Assembly: GCF_009828925.2 (NCBI RefSeq)
Contig: NZ_WUTY02000001.1
Span: forward strand, 1,456,492-1,520,491
Direction: 5' to 3'
Source of the DNA: Methylicorpusculum oleiharenae
Lineage (GTDB): Bacteria; Pseudomonadota; Gammaproteobacteria; Methylococcales; Methylomonadaceae
DNA: 64,000 nucleotides
Part shown: one piece after another, positions 37,601-44,736 of the stretch
Layout: every line of letters begins with the position of its first letter
How positions within the stretch are numbered: position 1 is the first letter of the stretch
Position numbers and translations under genes: made by a program
The notes under the pieces: model-generated
Databases searched by the model: none
What the model saw: only the letters and a program-made list of their open reading frames with translations
What the model was told of the DNA's origin: nothing

Positions 37601-37850
37601 CCAACAAGTCGGGTGAGTGGACGCGTTGCACATCTTTTAATGCCGCTTGTAATATATCGTGCGATACAGTTGGATTGATGCGTTTTAGCGCCGCTTGCAA
37701 ACGACCAACTAATAACACCGCATCGTAATGCTGCCGTTCCTGATGCTCACCGTCCGGCGCAATATTAGGGCCATAAAGATAGCTATAGCCAAGCTGTTGA
37801 AACGGATCAAGAGCAAATGCTTCAATGGCGGATTCAGTGAGTTTAGACAT
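34611..37850 (-). CDS. hsdR: Type I restriction enzyme R subunit (HsdR) carrying palindrome insertions
   Basis: A 1079-residue HsdR: N-terminal PD-(D/E)xK nuclease (RPDLLLFVNGIPLVIIELK, residues about 135-155), Walker A WHTQGSGKSL, DEAH box VIADEAHRTQYG, LGFTGTP and a C-terminal motor half with DMWLTCFDAPSLNTLYIDKP, where the usual Gly of LTGFD is Cys. The frame is unbroken although three 28-bp palindromes are inserted in it, each adding about ten residues such as KTQNFASL, ETQDFASL and RDAKSCVST. Its ATG overlaps the end of the RAYT gene by 8 nt. The M and S partners in this locus are broken, so it is probably an orphan subunit. Confidence 0.9.
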   Translation of the reverse strand: MSKLTESAIEAFALDPFQQLGYSYLYGPNIAPDGEHQERQHYDAVLLVGRLQAALKRINPTVSHDILQAALKDVQRVHSPDLLANNETFHRLLTEGVKVSYQQDGAERGGLVSLIDFANPDNNDFVVVNQFTVIEIHQNKRPDLLLFVNGIPLVIIELKNATIKSAYKQLETYKHTIPCLFTSNALLVITDGLEAKAGSLSAGYSRFMAWKTADGKVEASHLVSQLETLIKGMLNKSTLLDLVRHFIVFEKSKREDPETGVISIHTVKKVAAYHPYYAVNAAVASTLRAAGFEGRDAKSCVSTATIQENFASYGLPGVTQQPRGDKKAGVVWHTQGSGKSLCMVFYTGKIVLTMDNPTVLVITDRNDLDDQLFDTFASSSQLLRQDPIQAESRQQLKELLRVGSGGVVFSTIQKFQPDEGNVYEQLSDRHNIVVIADEAHRTQYGFSAKTIREKDKDGNEIGSMVVYGFAKYLRDALPNATYLGFTGTPIEKTDVNTPAVFGNYVDIYDIAQAVEDGSTVRIYYESRLAKVGLSEEGKKLISELDVETQDFASLPATQKAKAKWTKMEALIGSSQRIRNLAKDIVSHFEARQEVFAGKGMIVSMSRRIAAELYQEIILLKPEWHSDDLNKGVIKVVMTAASSDGPELAKHHTSKQQRKQLAERMKEPLVKTQNFASLRLVIVVDMWLTCFDAPSLNTLYIDKPMKGHNLMQAIARVNRVYKDKPGGLIVDYLGIAADLNEALSFYSDEGGKGHPTLAQEQAVHLMLEKLEVLSGMYYGFAYEHYFDADTSQKLSLILAAEEHVLGLDDGRKRYINELKALSQAFAIAIPHEQAMDVKDEVAFFQAVKARLAKFDGTGEGINNDETETTIRQVIDQALVSEHVVDIFDAAGIKKPDISILSDEFLEELKNHQYKNFALEVLKKLLNEEIKARAKKNLIQSRSLMEMLENPIKKYQNKILTAAEVIEELIKISKEIVASDDNTRNMGLTDFEYAFYTAVANNDSARELMQHEQLRELAVVLTQKVRENASIDWTIKESVRAKLKVIIRRTLRFYGYPPDIQLLATETVLKQAEMIASELTA
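35819..35846. repeat. GTAG-foot palindrome, copy 1 (in hsdR)
   Basis: GTAGAGACGCAAAA plus its reverse complement with one change (GTCTTTAC end). It is translated in frame as VKTQNFASL inside the motif-V region of HsdR. Confidence 0.85.
36188..36215. repeat. GTAG-foot palindrome, copy 2 (in hsdR)
   Basis: 28-bp palindrome with one central mismatch. Read on the minus strand as VETQDFASL within HsdR. Confidence 0.85.
36943..36970. repeat. GTAG-foot palindrome, copy 3 (in hsdR)
   Basis: 28-bp palindrome read in a second open frame as RDAKSCVST within HsdR, just upstream of the Walker A region. Confidence 0.85.
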
Positions 37851-38367
37851 AATAGGTATCTTCCAGCCATCGCTGTGGATTGGTTTGAATGTATTCGGCG
37901 ATTTTCAAATAATTCTCTTCACTGCGGATAACATGATCGTGAAATCGCGCTTGCCATGCGAAATTGATTCCCTGATTTTTAGCGCATTTGCTAACACCGA
38001 TTTTATAGCCTCTGATAATCGAAGCCAAATTCTGCGATTGTGGGCCAAAGCGATTTTGCCGTTCCTGTAGAGACGCAAGATTTTGCGTCTCTACAGGTTT
38101 ATCGATAGCCAAGATGCCATGAACATGATTGGGCATCACCACAAATTCATGTAAAACAACAAAAGGGAAATGATTTGGAATATCCAGCCAGCAACGTTCA
38201 GCACAGCGACCCAATTCCGATAAGCTCATTATTTGATTCTCAATCGAGCCAAAATGACAAATTCGGCCTGCGGTGCAAATAGTGACAAAATAAGCCGCAT
38301 TCCAGCCGTAATTCCAATATGGCAGGCGGGTTGACTGAACACGGTATTTATTTTTATATTTTTCCAC
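37843..38367 (-). CDS. RAYT (REP-associated tyrosine transposase), IS200/Y1 type
   Basis: A 174-residue single-domain Y1 transposase of the RAYT group. It shows AAYFVTICTAGRICHFG, the HUH metal motif in VMPNHVHGILAI (His-x-His), and the C-terminal catalytic tyrosine helix ENYLKIAEYIQTNPQRW. RAYTs cleave single-stranded REP hairpins that carry a GTAG foot. The palindromes around this gene have exactly that foot, and one copy (38067-38094) sits inside this gene, translated as VETQNLASL between the HUH motif and the Tyr helix. The stop overlaps the start of hsdR, so RAYT is placed as a gene of the restriction operon. Confidence 0.85.
   Translation of the reverse strand: MEKYKNKYRVQSTRLPYWNYGWNAAYFVTICTAGRICHFGSIENQIMSLSELGRCAERCWLDIPNHFPFVVLHEFVVMPNHVHGILAIDKPVETQNLASLQERQNRFGPQSQNLASIIRGYKIGVSKCAKNQGINFAWQARFHDHVIRSEENYLKIAEYIQTNPQRWLEDTYYV
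38067..38094. repeat. GTAG-foot palindrome, copy 4 (inside the RAYT gene)
   Basis: 28-bp palindrome with one central mismatch, in frame inside the transposase gene. Confidence 0.85.
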
Positions 38368-38397
38368 GGCACTCTTTAATCTGTATCGGTTGCCTTG

Positions 38398-38425
38398 GTA
38401 GAGACGCGATATTTTGCGTCTCTAA
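38398..38425. repeat. GTAG-foot palindrome, copy 5 (supplies the stop of the RhuM-like gene)
   Basis: Starts GTAGAGACGC and ends GCGTCTCTAA. Read on the minus strand, the TAG of its foot is the stop codon of the RhuM-like frame. Confidence 0.8.
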
Positions 38426-38880
38426 AGGTCGTAATCATCCAGCACCGCCAATGCATGGCTGTATTTTTCCTGGATCGCTAAAATGCCTTGCGATTGCAGC
38501 TTTTGCTCATTTAGCGCGTAGCCCTGAATCAGGTATCGTTTGAGTATATTGCTGGCCCAGATTCGGAATTGGCTGCCTCGTTGAGATTTCACCCGATAGC
38601 CCACCGAGATGATCACGTCCAGGTTGTAAACCTTAACCGGCTTATCCGAACCCGCAATGTGCAAAATTTGCACATTGCTTTTTTCATCCAATTCGCCTTC
38701 GGCAAACACATTATTGATGTGTTTGGTAATAACCGAGCGTTCACGTCCGAATAACACGCTCATTTGTTCTTGGCGCAACCAAACAGTTTCTTGTTCTAAG
38801 CAAACCTCAATCTGAATTTGGCCGTCAGCGGATTGATAAATGGCAATTTGTTCATTTTCGATTGTCACAACATTTTCCAT
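38422..38880 (-). CDS. RhuM-family protein, C-terminally truncated
   Basis: A 152-residue N-terminal part of a RhuM-type protein: IEVCLEQETVWLRQEQMSVL, then RSVITKHINNVFAEGEL, KVYNLDVIISVGYRVKSQRG and RIWASNILKRYLIQGYALNE. Full-length members are about twice as long and continue after the LDDYD segment where this frame stops. The stop codon belongs to an inserted 28-bp palindrome, and only about 55 bases separate it from the RAYT start, so the C-terminal half is lost. RhuM-like genes are common passengers inside type I restriction operons. The function is unknown. Confidence 0.72.
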   Translation of the reverse strand: MENVVTIENEQIAIYQSADGQIQIEVCLEQETVWLRQEQMSVLFGRERSVITKHINNVFAEGELDEKSNVQILHIAGSDKPVKVYNLDVIISVGYRVKSQRGSQFRIWASNILKRYLIQGYALNEQKLQSQGILAIQEKYSHALAVLDDYDL

Positions 38881-38892
38881 ATTCCAATTTCA

Positions 38893-38920
38893 GTAGAGAC
38901 GCAAAATATTGCGTCTCTAC
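38893..38920. repeat. GTAG-foot palindrome, copy 6
   Basis: 28-bp palindrome with a TATT centre, 12 nt upstream of the RhuM-like start and therefore intergenic. Confidence 0.85.
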
Positions 38921-38988
38921 TTATTAGTCTGTGCCATCAACAACCGAGTATTTATCGGTAGTTGAATTATTGCATGTTTTGCAACAGT

Positions 38989-39548
38989 TCAAAGTGATGT
39001 TTTAACCCGCACTTCGCCGCTCATTAGTTTGGGTAACAGGGTGTTTCGGAGTTCACCAACTACATGGTTAATAAGTAAATATGTAAAAAATAACAATTAT
39101 CAACTTTTGGAAGCACTCCATAATTTGATTCACTATAAGTCATTGGTTTGGATAGCAACGCATATTTCCCAACTGTTCCTCTTGCCGAAATGACAGTTGC
39201 AAATTTTGGTAGTAATTTTGCTGAACTATTATTTAAACCATCCTCAGTTATAGTTTTTTCTGAAGAAATAACAAATGATTTGTGACTTGAGGCAATATCG
39301 CCTCCAGATAACCAAGGTATTTCTCCGTCCCAATATTCTGGTGTTGATGTTTTCGGTGTTCCTCCGCCTATCAACTCAACAACATCAAGCAAACTCATTT
39401 CTTCCCAACCCTCCTTAGCTTCTTCAATAAACCACTGCCGAAACAACTTTTCCGCCATGGCTTCAAGGATTTTATTTTGCCGGTGCAACAGGTCAATTTT
39501 GTCATCAAGGCTGCTGAGTAAGGTGGCGATGGCTTTTTGTTCTTCTAG
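38989..39548 (-). pseudogene. hsdS: hsdS 3' fragment (second recognition domain, with internal deletion/frameshift)
   Basis: Downstream piece of the specificity subunit. Starting at the IS boundary it reads EEQKAIATLLSSLDDKIDLL, then the conserved helix QNKILEAMAEKLFRQWFIEE and the second target-recognition domain (GGGTPKTSTPEYW, IPWLSGGDI, VISARGTVGKYALL). The frame stops at 39060 after FLHIYLLTM. In the next frame the true C-terminal end, VGELRNTLLPKLMSGEVRV, follows at once and ends at 38989. About 60-70 residues normally found between these parts are missing, so a deletion with frameshift is present in addition to the IS. Confidence 0.85.
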
Positions 39549-41355
39549 GAGGCTGTCCGAGAATTGAATTAGTATGATACAAGTTCATATCATACCCTGG
39601 GAACGAAACGCAAGATCTGGATGTCTTTATGTCATATTATTTAACAATATCAACAAGATAAGGTATAATTATTAAAAATAACAGACCTTTGCGCAGCGAT
39701 GACGATTCCCTTCAAATCCCGACCGGTTGAGTTTCATCAATACCAATTATTTCCCGGCAATGTGTTTGACCTCCTGCCGGAGGGTCATGAATGCTTTCTC
39801 TACGGCGAACTGTTCGAGCAGTTGGATACTGCTAGCGTTGAGCGGACCTATAGCCGGAAAGGCCAGCACGCCTATCACCCGAAGTTGATGGTTTCGATTC
39901 TGATCTATGCCTACAGCCGCGGCGTATTCAGTTCCCGGCAAATCGAGCGGCGCTGCCGCGAAGACTTGTCGTTCCTGTTCATCGCGCAAAATCACTGTCC
40001 GAACTTTCGAGTCTTGAGTGACTTTCGAAAAGACCATGCCGCGTTCTTTCAAACCTGCTTCAAGCAGACCGTCCAATTAGCCTTGGCGTTAAAGCTGGCC
40101 TCGTTGGTTCATATCAGTTTGGACGGCTCGAAATTCAAAGCGAATACGTCCAAGCACAAAGCGATGAGCTATCAGCACCTCAAGGAACAGGAACGCCAGT
40201 TAACCGACGAGATCGAAGCGCTGATCGCCCAAGCGGCGCGTTGCGATCAGGAAGAAGATCAGCGCTACCACGACCAAACCGGTTATGAACTACCGGCCGA
40301 CTTACAGTTCAAACAAGGCCGACTGAGCAAGATCAAAGCCGCCAAACAAGCGCTCGAAGCCCGGGAAGCCGAGCTCAATCCGGACCAGCCGATCGATGGC
40401 AAAAAACAAATCAGCTTTGCCGATACCGATGCACGCATCATGGGCAAAAAGGGTGACTTTCACTACCGCTACAATGGCCAAATCAGCGTCGATGCTGACC
40501 AGCAAATCATTGTTGCCCAACACCTGAGTCTTAATGCCAACGACCAGCAAGAAGTCGAGCCGGCCTTAACCGCGCTCCAAGACAGCACGGGGCGCCTGCC
40601 CGATCAGTTGAGTGCCGATAACGGCTATTTCTCCGGCAATAATTTAGAGGCCTTCGCGCAACAGGGTGTCGATGCTTATCTGGCGCCCGGAAAAGGTGAA
40701 ACCACGCCGTTAAGCCCCTTGGTCACGTCCGAGCGGAAACTGGTCAAAGCCGACTTCACCTACCACGAGGCGGACGACACCTATACCTGTCCTGGCGAAC
40801 AAACCCTCACCGTGGTTCGGCACAGTGCCGAAGGGCAGAAGATCTATCAAGGCCACGCCTCGGTCTGCGCCGAATGCCCTTACTTCAAACGCTGCTGTCA
40901 GTCCCAAAAAGGCGAAGCGCGGACGCTGAGCTCCGACGCCCAAGAGCCGTTGCGGCAACAGATGCGCGAAAAAATGCGGCAACCGGCTGCGAAGGCCGTT
41001 TACCGGCAACGCAAAGTCATTGTCGAACCGGTCTTCGGGCAGATCAAGAACAGCGGTTTCCGGGGCTTCAGTGTCAGAGGCAAAGACAAAGTCGCCGGCG
41101 AATTCTCGCTGGTCTGCGCCACGCACAACCTTAAAAAAATGGTCAAAGCGATGGGTACGGGATTAGTGCGCCCAAATTTTGGGAAATGGGCATTAAATCC
41201 CGCCACATAGGCAAAAACAGAAAGCATTAGCAAGACAAGAAGCTCGTTTATGCGCTAAAAGGTGCAAAATTCGGGAACAACACATGAATATTCGAATGCT
41301 CTAATGAATATTCAAAAAATAGGGACTCTCGCTATGCTATTCTCGGACAGGCTCC
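39549..41355 (+). mobile_element. IS1182-family insertion sequence in hsdS
   Basis: A 1807-bp element with terminal inverted repeats GAGGCTGTCCGAGAATTG (left) and GAGCCTGTCCGAGAATAG (right, read inward). It is flanked by the 4-bp target duplication CTAG (39545-39548 and 41356-41359). Removing the element and one CTAG joins hsdS in frame (LPPL to EEQKAIATLL), which confirms the ends. Confidence 0.92.
39699..41210 (+). CDS. IS1182-family transposase
   Basis: A 503-residue DDE transposase that appears intact. The N-terminal DUF772-like domain is YHPKLMVSILIYAYSRGVFS, then RQIERRCREDLSFLFI and FRVLSDFRKDH. The catalytic residues lie in HISLDGSKFKAN (Asp), LSADNGYFSGNN (Asp) and VEPVFGQIKN (Glu). 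A Cys cluster (CPGE, then C-A-E-C-P-Y-F-K-R-C-C) lies before the last motif, as usual in this family. Its higher G+C content than the flanks marks a recent arrival. It runs opposite to the interrupted hsdS. Confidence 0.93.
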   Translation: MTIPFKSRPVEFHQYQLFPGNVFDLLPEGHECFLYGELFEQLDTASVERTYSRKGQHAYHPKLMVSILIYAYSRGVFSSRQIERRCREDLSFLFIAQNHCPNFRVLSDFRKDHAAFFQTCFKQTVQLALALKLASLVHISLDGSKFKANTSKHKAMSYQHLKEQERQLTDEIEALIAQAARCDQEEDQRYHDQTGYELPADLQFKQGRLSKIKAAKQALEAREAELNPDQPIDGKKQISFADTDARIMGKKGDFHYRYNGQISVDADQQIIVAQHLSLNANDQQEVEPALTALQDSTGRLPDQLSADNGYFSGNNLEAFAQQGVDAYLAPGKGETTPLSPLVTSERKLVKADFTYHEADDTYTCPGEQTLTVVRHSAEGQKIYQGHASVCAECPYFKRCCQSQKGEARTLSSDAQEPLRQQMREKMRQPAAKAVYRQRKVIVEPVFGQIKNSGFRGFSVRGKDKVAGEFSLVCATHNLKKMVKAMGTGLVRPNFGKWALNPAT

Positions 41356-41850
41356 TAGTGGAGGCAAGGACAAAACCATTTTGCGAAGTTGTCCCAGATT
41401 GAAGCCTGGGACAGCAGCACCAATGCCATTATTTATGATTTCTTGCTGTTTCTCTGGCGATGAAAATAGGTAATACAGAAAGAGAGAATCAGTTTTCTCT
41501 GTATCTGGAGTTAGCTTCATTTGCTTGTTTGAGATGATGTATTCAGAATACTTAGACTTTTTATCAATCAAGCCAATTTGATTGATAGTACCCCGGCAAG
41601 TAAAAACAATATCACCTTCGCGAACAGTTGATCGTGTAAATTCGGAAGCTTTTTCTTCTGTAACGAAGACAAAGCAATCGTCAATTATTCGGGTACCTAT
41701 TTCGGTACTCAGATTCCCTCCACGAATAACAGGAACACCAGTGTCAACAAAGTATTTTGAACTGATAGCTGAGCCAAAAGGCCCTGTGGAAAGAGAATTC
41801 TTCCCAGGCATAGCTATTTCTTCCACTATACATTCTTGCCACTCGCTCAT
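41356..41850 (-). pseudogene. hsdS: hsdS 5' fragment (first recognition domain)
   Basis: N-terminal 164 or so residues of the type I specificity subunit: STGPFGSAISSKYFVDTGVP, VIRGGNLS, REGDIVFTCRGTINQIGLI and GAAVPGFNLGQLRKMVLSLP. The frame then enters the IS and stops in it. ATGA overlap with the end of hsdM shows the original operon coupling. The DNA recognised cannot be inferred. Confidence 0.9.
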
Positions 41851-42671
41851 ATTTTTACCCTTGCCAAATTTTCAGCAATGGCCTGATTGAGTAGAGCTTC
41901 TTCCTGCAACTGCGCCTCAAACTCCGCTTTCAACGCCGCAAAACGTTCAGCAAAATTAAAATCGTCCTCTTCATCCGGTAAACCGACATAGCGACCAGGT
42001 GTTAAAACGTAATCCAGTTCAACGACACGTTCTAACGGCACTGAGGCGCAAAAACCTTTTATATCTTCGTAAGGTGTTTCTCGAGTCCGCCAGGCATGAT
42101 AAGAATCCGCAATTTGCTGAATGTCCTCATGTGATAGTTCACGAGTACGACGGTTGATTAAATGTCCTAGATTTCGCGCATCTATAAACAGAATTTCGTT
42201 TTGCCGATTGTTTGGATGTTGGTCTGTAGAGACGCAAAATTTTGCGTCTCCACGAAATTTTGCGTCTCTACGATCCCGCCTCATAAACCACAATGCAGCA
42301 GGAATTTGCGTATTTAAAAACAGCTTGGCTGGACAATTGACGATACAGTCAATCAAGTTGCCATCAGCGATCAGATTTTTCCGAATCACGCCTTCACCGC
42401 TGGTTTTACTGGTCAATGCGCCTTTGGCTAAAACCACACCGGCTTTGCCGGTCGGTGATAAGTGATGAATAAAATGTTGCAGCCAAGCAAAGTTGGCATT
42501 GCCTGCGGGCGGTGTGCCGTATTGCCAGCGGCCATCGGTACGCAAGAGTTCACCGCTCCAATCGCTGATGTTGAACGGTGGATTGGCGATGATGAAATCG
42601 GCTTTCAGGTCTTTATGCGCGTCGTTTAAAAACGAGCCTTCGTTGTTCCATAACCATTTGCAAGTAAGCAT
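41847..42671 (-). pseudogene. hsdM: hsdM, 5'-truncated type I methyltransferase subunit
   Basis: About 274 residues of an N6-adenine methyltransferase M subunit. The catalytic NPPF is present (LKADFIIANPPFNISDW) with QYGTPPAGNANFAWLQHFIH, TSGEGVIRKNLI, FIDARNLGHL and the C-terminal VLTPGRYVG. Everything upstream of about 25 residues before NPPF is missing, including the N-terminal helical domain and the SAM-binding motif I, and no remainder is found in 42672-42900. One and a half palindromes (42226-42271) add RDAKFRGDAKFCVST in frame. The remaining part cannot be an active methyltransferase. Confidence 0.85.
42226..42271. repeat. GTAG-foot palindrome, copy 7 plus a tandem half copy (in hsdM)
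   Basis: A full 28-bp unit (42226-42253, ending GTCTCCAC) followed directly by GAAATTTTGCGTCTCTAC (42254-42271). Translated in frame within HsdM. Confidence 0.85.
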
Positions 42672-42935
42672 GTTCTCATGTTGTCGATCTCGTTCCGGAT
42701 AGCTTCGTTAAGAGCCATTTCCTGCGACTCGTTAATTTAGGCTCTGCTACATAATTTAAAATCATTGATTTTTTGACGGGCTTTGGATTTTGTCTGATTG
42801 AGCCGATTAAAAGCTGCCCTTTGGCTATACTCTTGAACTCAAGAAGGAAAATACAGGTCTACCCGCAACTTGGCTAGACGTTATGGAGTGTATGGTTAAG
42901 AAGCGTTTAAATAAATCAATCAAAAGAGTATTGAA

Positions 42936-43544
42936 ATGGCAAGACGAAGCGAGCACAGTCAGGAAGAAATAAAAGATATGGTGTTGAAAGCCGCCGAAAA
43001 TATTGTGATTGAGGACGGTTATGGCGAATTGAAGGTTCGCAAAATCGCGATGGACATTGGCTATACCGTCGGTAGCGTCTACATGGTTTTCGACAACATG
43101 GCCGACCTGATCATGCACCTTCAAGCGCGAACCCTGGATTCGATTGCTGAGGCGCTGACACAAGGTAATCAGGAGCTGCAAGCGGATCAAAAAGTGATCG
43201 CATTAGCTAAAGCTTATTTGACTTTTGCCAGTGAGAATTTCAATCGCTGGGCCATGTTATTCGAGCATCGTTTGTCGGAAAGCGAAACACTGCCGGATTG
43301 GTACACCGTTAAAATCGAGAGACTGTTTCAAATTCTGGAAGAGCCTATGCGGCAAATGGCGGCTGGATTGACTGAGCATCAGATCAAACAGGCGGCCAGA
43401 GCTTTATGGGGTGGTATCCATGGCGTCTGTTTGCTGGCCCTGACAGGTAAAATGGATACCGTGGGTGTAGAAGATGCCGAAGAAGCCTTGTTGTTATTGG
43501 TTGAGAATTTCATCCTAGGCTGGGAAGCCAGCGCCGTAAAATAA
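42936..43544 (+). CDS. TetR-family transcriptional regulator
   Basis: A 202-residue TetR protein. The N-terminal helix-turn-helix (residues 10-58) includes IVIEDGYGELKVRKIAMDIG and YTVGSVYMVFDNMADLI. The C-terminal domain carries the W-G-G-I-H-G segment (ARALWGGIHGVCLLALTGKM) of the WHG subgroup, which often senses fatty-acid-like ligands. It converges on lplT with 10 nt between stop codons. A perfect palindrome over the promoter of the adjacent aas-lplT operon is its likely target, so it may control phospholipid repair. The regulatory link is an inference. Confidence 0.85.
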   Translation: MARRSEHSQEEIKDMVLKAAENIVIEDGYGELKVRKIAMDIGYTVGSVYMVFDNMADLIMHLQARTLDSIAEALTQGNQELQADQKVIALAKAYLTFASENFNRWAMLFEHRLSESETLPDWYTVKIERLFQILEEPMRQMAAGLTEHQIKQAARALWGGIHGVCLLALTGKMDTVGVEDAEEALLLLVENFILGWEASAVK

Positions 43545-43554
43545 GGCCTGTCTT

Positions 43555-44709
43555 CTAAGTTTTCTGAGGCAAACGGATAGACACAAGAAACGTCACAATA
43601 AACACCAGCACACCCAGCCAGGCCATGGCCAAAACCGGGCTGATATTCAAAGAGGCGGCATAGGTGTAACCGCCCACCGCAAGCAGCATCGCCGCATTCT
43701 GAAAAAATCCTTGTAACGCCACCGCGCTGCCGCTGCCTATGCTTTGTTGCCCCATTTCCTGCAATGCGGCATTGACAGGCACGATAAACATTCCTCCGGA
43801 CATGCCGATCAGGAAAAGAAAGGATCGTGATTCCCACAGGCCGTCCATAAAGCTTAATCCCAAAATGAACAAGGCCATTAAATAGGCCGGAATTCGCGCT
43901 CGGCGCAGGTATTCCAGAGGAATTATCCTGGGAACCAAAGCCGAACCGGCAACGATACCTATCGCCAGAAAAAGGGTGAGTTCGGCGATTTCAGTCGCAT
44001 TTTTTGAGAGTAAAACCAGCGGCGCCCAAGCGACCAGAATGACCCGTAAGGTTGCTGCTGCCGCCCAGAACATTGAAGCGCCGAGAATAGCGAATCGCGA
44101 CCGGGGCGTATCAAAAAAGGTGATAATTTGTTTGCCGAAGAGCACGATTTTTGAGCCTGGAATTTTTGGATGTGCCGTTGTGACAGGGAGCCATAAAGTA
44201 ACCACAGCAGACGTCACAAAAAGCGCAATGGTGCCGCTTAATGCCCAAACGGTAGAAAAATCAGCTACTTTGGCACCTACAATCATGCCGGTCAGGATGG
44301 CCAGAATCGTGGAGCCTTCAATCCAACTGTTGGCTTTGACCAATTGTGCGTGACCGGCCAGTTCCGGCAGTATTCCGTATTTGGCAGGGCTATAGATTGC
44401 GGCTCCGGCACCGACGACGCAATAGGCAATCAACGGTTCAAAGTTGAATAGCAGTAAACCCGCTCCGGCTGCTTTAATCAAATTGGCAATGATCAAGACT
44501 CTGGATTTGGCTTGGGTATCGGCAAAATTTCCGGCCCACGGCGCCAATACCACGAAGGCAACAATAAATACGCTTTGTAAGGCCGGTACATACCAGCTTG
44601 GCAGTTCCGTCGAGTGCATCACCATGGCAATGACGGTAAATAAAATCGCATTATCGGCAAAAGCCGAAAGAAACTGCGCAATCAGCAAAGGATAAATTTG
44701 TTTATGCAT
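43555..44709 (-). CDS. lplT: Lysophospholipid transporter LplT
   Basis: A 384-residue major-facilitator protein with about 12 spans. It matches LplT, which flips lysophospholipids across the inner membrane for re-acylation by Aas. Features include YPLLIAQFLSAFADNAILFT at the N terminus, AKYGILPELAGHAQLVKANS near residue 108 and the FIVPVNAALQEMGQQSIGSG region near residue 300. It is 27 nt downstream of aas on the same strand, which supports the assignment. Confidence 0.9.
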   Translation of the reverse strand: MHKQIYPLLIAQFLSAFADNAILFTVIAMVMHSTELPSWYVPALQSVFIVAFVVLAPWAGNFADTQAKSRVLIIANLIKAAGAGLLLFNFEPLIAYCVVGAGAAIYSPAKYGILPELAGHAQLVKANSWIEGSTILAILTGMIVGAKVADFSTVWALSGTIALFVTSAVVTLWLPVTTAHPKIPGSKIVLFGKQIITFFDTPRSRFAILGASMFWAAAATLRVILVAWAPLVLLSKNATEIAELTLFLAIGIVAGSALVPRIIPLEYLRRARIPAYLMALFILGLSFMDGLWESRSFLFLIGMSGGMFIVPVNAALQEMGQQSIGSGSAVALQGFFQNAAMLLAVGGYTYAASLNISPVLAMAWLGVLVFIVTFLVSIRLPQKT

Positions 44710-44736
44710 GGTGAGGTGCCGATGGTGACATTAAAA

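Noticed and set aside
35819-38920. Palindromes as a CRISPR array or as terminators
   Set aside because: Spacing is irregular (hundreds of bases) and most copies lie inside translated genes, without T-runs.
42672-42935. Missing 5' part of hsdM upstream of 42671
   Set aside because: No frame here gives HsdM-like sequence; the sequence looks unrelated, so the part is lost rather than frameshifted.
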